NCBI RefSeq assembly: GCF_018143015.1 | Contig: NC_054748.1 | Coordinates: 18,045,356 to 18,109,355, forward strand | Direction of reading: 5' to 3' | From: Lytechinus variegatus | Lineage: Eukaryota > Echinodermata > Echinoidea > Temnopleuroida > Toxopneustidae | Length of the DNA stretch: 64,000 nucleotides | Part shown: positions 12,191 to 20,791 of the stretch, one piece after another | How the letters are laid out: every line of letters begins with the position of its first letter | Numbering within the stretch: position 1 is the first letter of the stretch | The notes under the pieces: model-generated | The model's database searches: none | The model's input: the letters and a program-made list of their open reading frames with translations, nothing else | Told to the model about the DNA's origin: nothing | Program-made: the position numbers and the translations under genes

Positions 12191-15100
12191 ATGGCAGACC
12201 TTGAGAAACAATACAAGGAAAAACTAGAAGAATTCAAAAGTCTTCGGAATGATCTTGACGAACTGAGAAAGAAGGGCAAACAACGTACTGATGAATCAAT
12301 GAACAATAAACTGGAACAGTTGAGACAGTTGATGACAGTTTCAGAAGAACAAGTAATTGCAGAGTATGACGATGAAAGCCTTGATCGTATGATTAGCAAG
12401 TTAAACTCTGAACTACAATGTCTGGACAAGTTACTCGAAGGCAGACCAGTAAATACCGCAACAGAAATTCTGGAAAATGCTTCAGGAGGGTTAGCATTGA
12501 GAGGTATTTCAGTAGGTGAAACCTTCAGTGATGATTGCGTAAAACGCATCGTGCTGAGCGCACCAACTGATGTTAAACTGATGAATCCTTTAATGACGCA
12601 AGTTGACAAGGTTGAGAATTTCTCTTCTAAATCGCAGTCTGACCATTTTCATCGTTCTCTTGATACAATGGGGTACAGTGCTGCTGTAACTATAAAAGGA
12701 GGGCGTTTTGGGTTTAATGCTGTGGCTGATTTTTCACAGAATTACGAGGAGGAAGATGAATTAGAATCAACATGTCACAGAAAGGTCCATTTTGAATCAA
12801 GGGTAGTGTACTCGATTGTTCCAACTGCTGCATGTGAGCTGAATAAATTCAGCTTGAAACTCTCCCAACAAGCTCTGCAGGAACTCAAGTCCATTGACAC
12901 ACTTTTTGGGGGAAGCGAAAGCTTAGAACTTGTGAACAAAAAATGTGAGGACTTTCTTGCAGCATATGGGTCACATATCAATGTTGGGGTTCTCCATTTT
13001 GGTGGGGTTAACAAATTTGTAGCAACATACACTAGCGAAACCGAATCTAAATCTGATCAAATTAAATATATGGTTCGGGATGCACTCAGTGCTTATGTTT
13101 CAGCCAGCTATTCTGGCCTTGGATTCAGTGTTGGTGGCTCAGTGAGTGCCGATCAAATAAACACGCATGCCAGCTTCACAGATGAATATGAAAAATTAGA
13201 GCAGGCTAAAACTCTCTTGCACACTACCAGGAATGGTGGGCCACAAGAGGTAAATGCCTTGCAACTTTGGAAGATAGGGCTTGTGACATGCAATAGCACC
13301 TGGGCTCTCATAGATAGAGGAAGGTCATTGTCCACAGACTTTGTTGGGATCTGGAAGCTGATTCCTAACCACAAAGATGAGTTCGAGGAGCCATATCGAC
13401 TTGAAACGGTCTTGACGACAGCCTGGGAAAGGATGAGTGGCTACCTTGGATCCAATGACCAAGAACGAACTTTCATGAAAGGACGTGAAAAAATTGACCT
13501 GTTAATTGAGAAGATTGCCAAGTGGAATTCTTGTCCAATACTACCAGAAAAGTGTATGGAATATCTCCAAGAGATGCTGAAAACGGTCAAAGAGGTGGAG
13601 GCACATACAAGCACAAACAAGTACTGGGCGAACAAGTTATGCACAGAAGTGAACATAAGTAGCCTATTGGCAAAGGTCGTGGAACTGAGAGATAAGCTTG
13701 ACCCAAAGAATGTATCCATGATAAAGTTTTTGATAAGGAAACTGGTCAATCCTGTTGGATTTAGAGAGTTTCCAGCCAAACAGATGATCATGAAATGGGC
13801 TGTGATCACAAAAACCGAGGACATCCCGTCTTTACTAGCTGAAGTTCGTGTTAAGAACATACCTGATCTGATGAGGAATCTGAAGGAGAAATTCATACCA
13901 GCGTTGCAAATAGAACACGCAAATAATACCGAGAAAAGTGTGGAGGTAATAGATGGTATCAATGCAGGAGCAACAGTTGATATGGCACTTTGTGTTGGTC
14001 AGCTTCTAAAGGACTTACAGTCATCTGGGGAAGAACATGAAATGTTCTTTTTGAAAGTTGCCCTGTTGCCTCTTTACTACCATTGGCCTACAAGGAAGTT
14101 TGAGACGCTTCTTACGATGGAGAAGCTACAGGATTTCGTCCAATCGATTGAAGTGTCTTGGAATGAGTTTCAAGTCCATAAAGAGAAAGGGATAATCCAG
14201 TTGGAGGCATTTCTTATCCATAACTCACTGTCCTCTGGGCACTTTGACGAAGGAAGAGAATCATCAGAGAATGAATTTTCCGAGACAATAAAAGAACTTA
14301 GGCAAGTTTTATCACCTCAATTAAACGAGGTCTTGAACAGGTATGCCACCCGTTCACCCTTTAATTGGGTTAACATGGCCAATGTCACTGGCGAACTAGC
14401 GAGCGGCAACATGTCCGCTTCCGAAGAAAAAGAAGTGAATATCGTTGATCTTGAAAACATGGCTAGCTCCAAAGAAAAAACTGAGCAAGAACAACAGCAA
14501 GTTATAACGACCAATGCTGGTATGACAGCACAAAGTGCATTTTCAGATACCCTGAAGGCCCTAGGTTTAGACCAGTACTTTCCATCTCTGATTTCTCTTT
14601 TAGATGCCATGGCAATTAAAAGGACCACTGGGCCACTCAAGCTGGTTGACATTCCCTGGACGATTATACACAAACTTCTTATGATTGATTTTCATGCAAG
14701 AGACCATCATCTCTCAGTGGTAAATAAATCATTAAGAGAAGAGAGGTCTGATAACGGAGGTAACTTTGACTTTGAGGCTCTTCTTGAAATGGACAATGAT
14801 AGTGACGATGAAGACAAGCCAGCAAAAATCAACACACTAGATGCCATGGTTGCCATATTTACATGTTGCGATAACTTTCTGAAACAAACACTAGCTCAGA
14901 AGCTTTTTGTTTGCAAACTTGCTATTCCATTTTTGTACCCCATAGGGTCCGAAGACAACGTTGGTATGTCAGTATGGGCACTCAGAACGATTAATGTTCA
15001 TTGGCATAGCAATCTAAATGAAGCTTCAGAGACGCCAGTGACAGATAGGCCTTTCCCGTTGGTTTCGTTTGTCAGATTGGGCAGACCACCGCTATCTAAG

Positions 15101-18100
15101 TCCAAGCTGATCAACGATATTCTTAGGGACGAAAGTCACGACACCTTCTTCCACAATGATTGCAACAATGGTGTTGTAGAAAGAAGGATTGCAGATGGAC
15201 TTGTGGAATGTTCCTGGTTCATAACAGGAGGCAGAGAAAAGGACCACCTACCATGCACAACAATGCTCCTAAATCTTAGAGGCGATGCATCATTATTGAA
15301 CAAACAGATGAAGATTTTACAGGAAATATCGTCTGTTTTGTTCATTATAGTCACTGCTCAAGACTTAGCAAGAGCCCCTAACACCAAGACTTGCCAACAA
15401 ATTTTGCAAACTGCTAGAAAAACCATGCTTTTTGTGGTCAGAGGAGATGGCCAACAGAGCGCACGGGACCTACGAGCATTTTATGAAGCAGTTGGCAAGG
15501 ATATTCTGAAAGGGGTTCCTACCATATCATCTAAAACGAAGGAAGGTGTTCAGAAGAATGCGAGTGAGGTCAAGACTGAAGCTAGAACAGAGCTGTCAAA
15601 GGTTCTTGCTGGGTGTTCTGGTACCTTGATAGAAGACTGTGCTAAACGAGCAAGGGATATGGGGATTATCATTGATGAGTGTGATGATAAAGCTTGCCAA
15701 GAAGGAAAGATCTCTGCTGGGAAAGTTGTCAGCTACATGGACGACAGACAAATCGTCGATTGTAAAGCGCTCCTCCTTCCGATGCAAGGTATTGAATGGA
15801 TTGAATACTGCAAGCTGCTAAAGAAGCAACACAGAGCAGATGGGAAGGGCTCACATTTAACAGCGTATGAAGCGAATATAGTGAAACAGAAAATGGACCG
15901 GCTTCGTGATAAACAGGTGGAGATATGCAACAGACTTACTCCCTTCATCAGATACTTTATGTCAGCTCTGCAGAACAACCGAGATGTTGTCATGTATTTC
16001 TTGAAGTGGATGAACCTCTTACTCGATGCAAACTCGAGAGGTACCTTGCCAGATCTGCACAAACAGTATCACATGGTCTGGACTGAGTTTCAAGAGACCA
16101 AGAAGGAACAGGACAAGGGAAAATTGCATCACGTGAAATTACAGGTTGATGAGAAAGAAAATCAGTTATCCAAAGCATCACTTGGGCTTGAAAATCTTTT
16201 CAGAGAATTGGGACAAATTTATGAGGCTGTAAAAGAGAGCGGCGGAACAGGAAAAGCCACTAGGGCGGGTGTGGAATACCTGCCAGAAAGAGCTGCTGAA
16301 CTGCTTTTGAATGGCACCCCCATGGAGTTAGTAGATGGAGATGCATCAAGTGTACCTATTGGATGGGTGAGTGCGGTGCTAAATAAACTTGAGAACATTA
16401 TTGGTAAAAAGAAGCTCTTTGTTCTCTCTGTCCTGGGCATCCAGGGTTCTGGGAAATCTACACTTCTGAACACTATGTTTGGGTTGCAGTTTGCTGTCAG
16501 TGCAGGCAGATGCACTAGGGGAGCATACATGCAACTCATCCCAGTCGATGGAGACACTAATATGCCATTTGATTATGTTGCTGTTGTAGATACAGAGGGA
16601 CTTCGGGCACCAGAACTAGGACAACTTAAGCACGAGCATGACAATGAACTTGCCACCCTCGTAATTGGTCTGGGAGATGTGACCATGATAAACATTAAAG
16701 GAGAAAACACAGCTGAAATGAAAGACATTTTGCAAATCGTAGTTCATGCCTTCTTAAGGATGAATCTTGTAAGGAAAAACATCCAAGACAATAGAACATG
16801 CATATTTGTTCATCAGAATGTCCCAGCAGCTAATGCAGAAGAACTGATGATGCATGGATGCCAGAAGCTACAGGAGAGCTTGGATCATATGGCAAAAGAA
16901 GCCGCCCTAAGTGAGAGCATAGCGGATATCCACAGTTTTTCCCAGATTATAAACTTTGATGTGCAAAAACACGTCTGGTATTTTTCTGATCTGTGGCATG
17001 GTGATCCCCCTATGGCCCCTGCAAATCCTGGCTACAGTGAAAAGGTGAGGTCAGTAAGATTGCAACTGTTAGAAAAAATTGCGCTGGAACAGAAAACATT
17101 TCTGACAGCCTCTGATCTGTCCATTCGTCTTTCTGATCTATGGAATGGAATCCTCGCGGATGATTTTGTGTTTAGCTTTCGCAATAGCCTTGAAGTAAAA
17201 GCCTACAACGGCTTGCAATCAAAATACTATGCATTGGAATGGGAGTTACAAGACAAAATGAAATCCTGGCTACACACCGCAGAGATCGAATTGAAGAGGT
17301 GTGAAACTTCCGATGACTTAGAAAAATCGTATCAGTCCCTCATTGGTAAACTTTCGAAAGTTTTGACAGAAAAGGCTGAGGGAATCAAGACTTGCCTAAT
17401 AGAATATTTCGAGAACTGCGAACAACAAGAAATAGTCATCCAGTGGCAGGGGACCAAGTTGAACCAATGGAACTTTGCTGTTGAACAACAACAATACGAG
17501 GGCCGGGCAGATCTGCTTTCAATCAAAGAAGCACGCCGAGTAGAAATCTTGCAGGCTAAAAAGTGGTCGAACCACGAGAAATACATAATGGACAAAGCAG
17601 TAGAACTGGCAGACGAACTAAGAGGCAAAGAAGCGAGTGATCTTGAACTGGAACGGAAGTTTGAATTGATGTGGACGCATATGGTTAACGAACTTGCAAC
17701 AAAGAGTGCAGATAAAAATTTGAGAATGGATGAAGTGATGGATGAGATTCTTCATCAAAGATTTCATGCCCATGGAAGCGTTCTTAGAAAGGAGCTGGAG
17801 AAAAATCCTTTGAAATTTGCAATTCAGCACACATCCTTAGAAAGCAGTATCACAGTAGATTTTGTGGAAAATGAACACATCAGTGTTAAAAGAATCTTCC
17901 TTGAAAATGTTGCAAAACCCATCAAGAACGTGGTTCGTGTCGATAGAGGAGAACTGGAGGCCAGAAATAAGACAGCGGCACTGACAAAAACCATCTTGAA
18001 AGAGATAAGCACTGATCTAAAAGGCTTATCTAAACACGACGTGAAATTCAGTAAGTCCTATGCCACAGAGATCATTCAAAAACTAATGGCGAAAATTGAC

Positions 18101-18403
18101 GTTCACAACCAGAATGCACATTCATCTGCAGACTGTAATTTTACGATTCTCCCTCAGTATGCTGTGAAACTAGCAGTTCATGTAAGCCGACATTGTGTCC
18201 ATGTGTTTACCGAGATGCAATCAGAGTATCACAAAAAGCATGGCGTGAAGGCCAAGCTACAAAACTACAGGAACGCCGCCTGGAGCCTTTTCAAGAACAA
18301 GGTGAAACAGAGTACAGAAGAAGTGTTTGCTGGTGACCTCCTAACTACACATTTGAAGACAATCGTTCAGGATACAGTAACGAGTAACGAAGGCGATTCC
18401 TAG
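12191..18403 (+). CDS. Very large inducible GTPase (GVIN/VLIG-like) with MACPF-like N-terminus, main part
   Basis: An uninterrupted 2,070-codon exon. Residues 1-75 are charged and helical, likely coiled coil. Residues about 90-425 look like a MACPF fold: Y259-G-S-H262 followed by G271-G272, then a tryptophan-rich closing segment (IWKLIPNH). Residues about 780-840 hold the family segment starting LKALGLDQYF. Residues about 955-1060 form the first, degenerate G-like domain (FVRLGRPPLSKSK). The main GTPase domain starts with P-loop GIQGSGKST (1416-1424) and switch motif DTEG (1467-1470). A helical tail rich in K, E and D follows. VLIG proteins are cytosolic or nuclear dynamin-related GTPases known from vertebrate interferon responses; an immune role here is inference. 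The frame ends at a TAG at 18401-18403, and the missing C-terminus lies in another frame immediately downstream. Codon usage is even and the frame has no decay apart from that break. Confidence 0.93.
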   Translation: MADLEKQYKEKLEEFKSLRNDLDELRKKGKQRTDESMNNKLEQLRQLMTVSEEQVIAEYDDESLDRMISKLNSELQCLDKLLEGRPVNTATEILENASGGLALRGISVGETFSDDCVKRIVLSAPTDVKLMNPLMTQVDKVENFSSKSQSDHFHRSLDTMGYSAAVTIKGGRFGFNAVADFSQNYEEEDELESTCHRKVHFESRVVYSIVPTAACELNKFSLKLSQQALQELKSIDTLFGGSESLELVNKKCEDFLAAYGSHINVGVLHFGGVNKFVATYTSETESKSDQIKYMVRDALSAYVSASYSGLGFSVGGSVSADQINTHASFTDEYEKLEQAKTLLHTTRNGGPQEVNALQLWKIGLVTCNSTWALIDRGRSLSTDFVGIWKLIPNHKDEFEEPYRLETVLTTAWERMSGYLGSNDQERTFMKGREKIDLLIEKIAKWNSCPILPEKCMEYLQEMLKTVKEVEAHTSTNKYWANKLCTEVNISSLLAKVVELRDKLDPKNVSMIKFLIRKLVNPVGFREFPAKQMIMKWAVITKTEDIPSLLAEVRVKNIPDLMRNLKEKFIPALQIEHANNTEKSVEVIDGINAGATVDMALCVGQLLKDLQSSGEEHEMFFLKVALLPLYYHWPTRKFETLLTMEKLQDFVQSIEVSWNEFQVHKEKGIIQLEAFLIHNSLSSGHFDEGRESSENEFSETIKELRQVLSPQLNEVLNRYATRSPFNWVNMANVTGELASGNMSASEEKEVNIVDLENMASSKEKTEQEQQQVITTNAGMTAQSAFSDTLKALGLDQYFPSLISLLDAMAIKRTTGPLKLVDIPWTIIHKLLMIDFHARDHHLSVVNKSLREERSDNGGNFDFEALLEMDNDSDDEDKPAKINTLDAMVAIFTCCDNFLKQTLAQKLFVCKLAIPFLYPIGSEDNVGMSVWALRTINVHWHSNLNEASETPVTDRPFPLVSFVRLGRPPLSKSKLINDILRDESHDTFFHNDCNNGVVERRIADGLVECSWFITGGREKDHLPCTTMLLNLRGDASLLNKQMKILQEISSVLFIIVTAQDLARAPNTKTCQQILQTARKTMLFVVRGDGQQSARDLRAFYEAVGKDILKGVPTISSKTKEGVQKNASEVKTEARTELSKVLAGCSGTLIEDCAKRARDMGIIIDECDDKACQEGKISAGKVVSYMDDRQIVDCKALLLPMQGIEWIEYCKLLKKQHRADGKGSHLTAYEANIVKQKMDRLRDKQVEICNRLTPFIRYFMSALQNNRDVVMYFLKWMNLLLDANSRGTLPDLHKQYHMVWTEFQETKKEQDKGKLHHVKLQVDEKENQLSKASLGLENLFRELGQIYEAVKESGGTGKATRAGVEYLPERAAELLLNGTPMELVDGDASSVPIGWVSAVLNKLENIIGKKKLFVLSVLGIQGSGKSTLLNTMFGLQFAVSAGRCTRGAYMQLIPVDGDTNMPFDYVAVVDTEGLRAPELGQLKHEHDNELATLVIGLGDVTMINIKGENTAEMKDILQIVVHAFLRMNLVRKNIQDNRTCIFVHQNVPAANAEELMMHGCQKLQESLDHMAKEAALSESIADIHSFSQIINFDVQKHVWYFSDLWHGDPPMAPANPGYSEKVRSVRLQLLEKIALEQKTFLTASDLSIRLSDLWNGILADDFVFSFRNSLEVKAYNGLQSKYYALEWELQDKMKSWLHTAEIELKRCETSDDLEKSYQSLIGKLSKVLTEKAEGIKTCLIEYFENCEQQEIVIQWQGTKLNQWNFAVEQQQYEGRADLLSIKEARRVEILQAKKWSNHEKYIMDKAVELADELRGKEASDLELERKFELMWTHMVNELATKSADKNLRMDEVMDEILHQRFHAHGSVLRKELEKNPLKFAIQHTSLESSITVDFVENEHISVKRIFLENVAKPIKNVVRVDRGELEARNKTAALTKTILKEISTDLKGLSKHDVKFSKSYATEIIQKLMAKIDVHNQNAHSSADCNFTILPQYAVKLAVHVSRHCVHVFTEMQSEYHKKHGVKAKLQNYRNAAWSLFKNKVKQSTEEVFAGDLLTTHLKTIVQDTVTSNEGDS

Positions 18404-19457
18404 AAAATGCACGGAAGAAGTTCTAAGAGACTTCCAGATGACAAAATACTACCTAATGGTCAAAATGATGGATGACCTGGCAGTTAAAGGCAACTTCAAG
18501 GACTACAAAGCGTACATTGAGGATGCCAGTGGGTTTGCTTTACAGTGGATTACCCAATATACAGATGAAAAGATGTTTTCGAGAAAAGAGTCAAGTGGTA
18601 TGTCCAGGTATGCAGAAATAAGCAGGATCCATATTGCAAGGATCATGCTTTGTATTGCCAATAGTGTCTCTCATGCAACCAATGAGGTCGATGGGCATAG
18701 AGGCATGAGGATGACACTGTGGATTGAACAGTTCTGTGACAGAGTCTCGGAGGAAATAGCGGTACCAGTCAGTACCCTTACGTTTGTAAAAGATCGATCA
18801 GTGATTGATTTCAACAATCTGCAAAGGATCATTCTGGACCTGCTTGATGAAGTTCAGAAAAAATTGGAAGAGTTCTTTGCCCTAAAAACAGCACACTGTG
18901 TTGAATGGGATGGGCCCCATCCATCTCATCAAATCATAGACAAGATCTGGGGTTGTCAAGAACAGTGCCCGTTATGTAAGGAGCCCTGTGCAGACACCAC
19001 ACCTGACCATTATGCTTTGTCTGGGAGAAGTCACATGTGTGTACAGCACAGACCAAAGGGAATCGGAGGAGTAAAGTGGAAGGAGGACGGTAATATCGAA
19101 GGGGTGAGTTACTGTAAAAAGCAGCTGAAACACGAAACGTGCAACTACGATATACAGCGGAACGTATCGTTCAATTGCCATGCCTGTAAATGCAAATGCA
19201 GACAGTCAGGACACTGTACAACCACTGGGGACGAAGTCGCTTACCACGAATACAAAAGATACAAGACTTACATACCTGACTGGGACATAGCTCCTAATCC
19301 CACAAATGACGTGTCTAGATATTGGATGTGGTTTATGGCAACCTACCAACACCAACTAAAGGATATGTACAACGCAAAATTACCTGATATACCAGAGGAT
19401 TGGACGAAAATATCAAAGGAGGAGGCCTTGGCTGACCTGCGTAAAATCCACCATTAG
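18402..19457 (+). CDS. C-terminal part of the VLIG gene, out of frame with the main part
   Basis: The frame is shifted relative to the main ORF and is open upstream of its first ATG (18438) to about 18390, where it overlaps the end of the main ORF. It encodes the conserved VLIG/GVIN C-terminus. A helical segment (from about 18425) comes first, then a Cys/His-rich zinc-binding-like region beginning CPLCKEPC near 18967 and continuing with HMCVQHRP, a CNYD segment, CHACKCKC and RQSGHC. The final helical tail contains YWMWFMATYQHQLKDMY. The two parts together give roughly 2,420 residues, matching the usual family length, so this is one gene broken by a frameshift near 18390-18401 rather than two genes. 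Whether the break is real, polymorphic or an assembly error cannot be told from the sequence. Confidence 0.88.
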   Translation, partial: RKCTEEVLRDFQMTKYYLMVKMMDDLAVKGNFKDYKAYIEDASGFALQWITQYTDEKMFSRKESSGMSRYAEISRIHIARIMLCIANSVSHATNEVDGHRGMRMTLWIEQFCDRVSEEIAVPVSTLTFVKDRSVIDFNNLQRIILDLLDEVQKKLEEFFALKTAHCVEWDGPHPSHQIIDKIWGCQEQCPLCKEPCADTTPDHYALSGRSHMCVQHRPKGIGGVKWKEDGNIEGVSYCKKQLKHETCNYDIQRNVSFNCHACKCKCRQSGHCTTTGDEVAYHEYKRYKTYIPDWDIAPNPTNDVSRYWMWFMATYQHQLKDMYNAKLPDIPEDWTKISKEEALADLRKIHH

Positions 19458-20788
19458 AAATCATCATTGTCTTTCAACAAATTACTCTTCTTGGGCAAAT
19501 TTGAAGAATACTTCAAAGGGTTTTGACGTTTGGTTATTTTTAAGATAATGTGCTCACTGAACCAGAAAAGTGAACCCTCAACATTTGTAGGATGAGTATA
19601 AGAAATCCTAGCTATCCGTTCTGTGCGGAAAAGTTCTGATTGATATAATTTAATCAGAAAGAGAAGGAGTGATTACTTTTGAACAGAACTCTGTTCTTTC
19701 ATGACTGTGTAGGCCTATGACAGTCTGTCAAGATATGAAAGTGATGTCATTTTTGTTGAAGATGATTTTTCAGAACACCCAATTCCAAGTCGACACATAT
19801 TGTAACACAGGTAAAATATTTACTCGTGCTAAAACTAAAATGATTTTTCGATAAGGCTGAGGAGCTAATCTCGCTAGTGGATGTTGAACTTGCGATGCTT
19901 TACTAACAAGTTTTGTGAAATACTATGGTAGCTGCGAATACCCAAGTTAATTTTCTTGCTATCAAAAGGAATCCAAAGTTCATCAATTTAAAAAAAAAAT
20001 CTAGAAAAGGAAAGAATCACAATATTTTTGTTCGTAAAGGTCATGCCAAACCTGACATCCAATTTATGGTACAATGCAAAGGTGAACGTTTGAATTCCCA
20101 AGAACGTAGAAACTAAGGACCTTTGAAGCAAAAAAAAATTGTGTGATGCACAAGGAAAGAAAATATGTTTAGGATAAAACATAACCTGTAAAGAGGACTG
20201 AAAAATAGAATGAAATAAAAAAATATGTTAGACATGTCATAAATCACACATCATAGCCTCGTGAAATTACCATTATCGGTGTTTGACCTACAATCGTATG
20301 GGCTGACTCAGGTGATTTTGATTTTGATTTATTTGTCAACAGTCATTTATCTTTATCTTTTATTCTTGGAAAAAATAGGTATCCAAGAATTAAGTGATCA
20401 ATGACCAGTTTGGTTGCATTCAGGATTTTCTATCATAAATTGAATTAAGTAACGTACAATAAATCGTATAAATCTGTATTAGATGAAGGTGCCATCAGTT
20501 GGCATGTTGATTATATAAGCCAGTTTTTAGTTCCTCTCTGCGCATGATCAGAATGACATGGTGCTTTAAAGTTTAATGAGATAAGCACCAACTTCGATGT
20601 CCTGATTATTCATATATTCTTTTGCATTGTGTTTTTCCTTTATATCCACAAAAAGGAGCAATGCGTCCACGAACGACTGGTATTTCACAGTTTGCCAAGT
20701 ACATTGTACAACATGCTATAAAATGCATTCAAAGGAAAAATGTAACAATACCTTCATACAGTGTTCGTTGATGTGCTATTCTAGTCAC
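19458..20788. other. 3' flank of the VLIG gene
   Basis: AT-rich DNA with no supported gene. Likely contains the 3' untranslated region; aataaa-like signals occur near 20213. Short open frames at 19925-20116 and 20627-20830 have no recognisable features. Confidence 0.5.
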
Positions 20789-20791
20789 CTG

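Noticed and set aside
12028-12609. 193-codon minus-strand ORF overlapping the VLIG start
   Set aside because: Antisense shadow of the GTPase exon; Ser/Leu-rich composition is typical of such shadows.
18438-19457. A separate 339-residue gene downstream of the GTPase
   Set aside because: Its content is the conserved C-terminus of the VLIG family and its frame is open upstream into the overlap, so it is the same gene after a frameshift.
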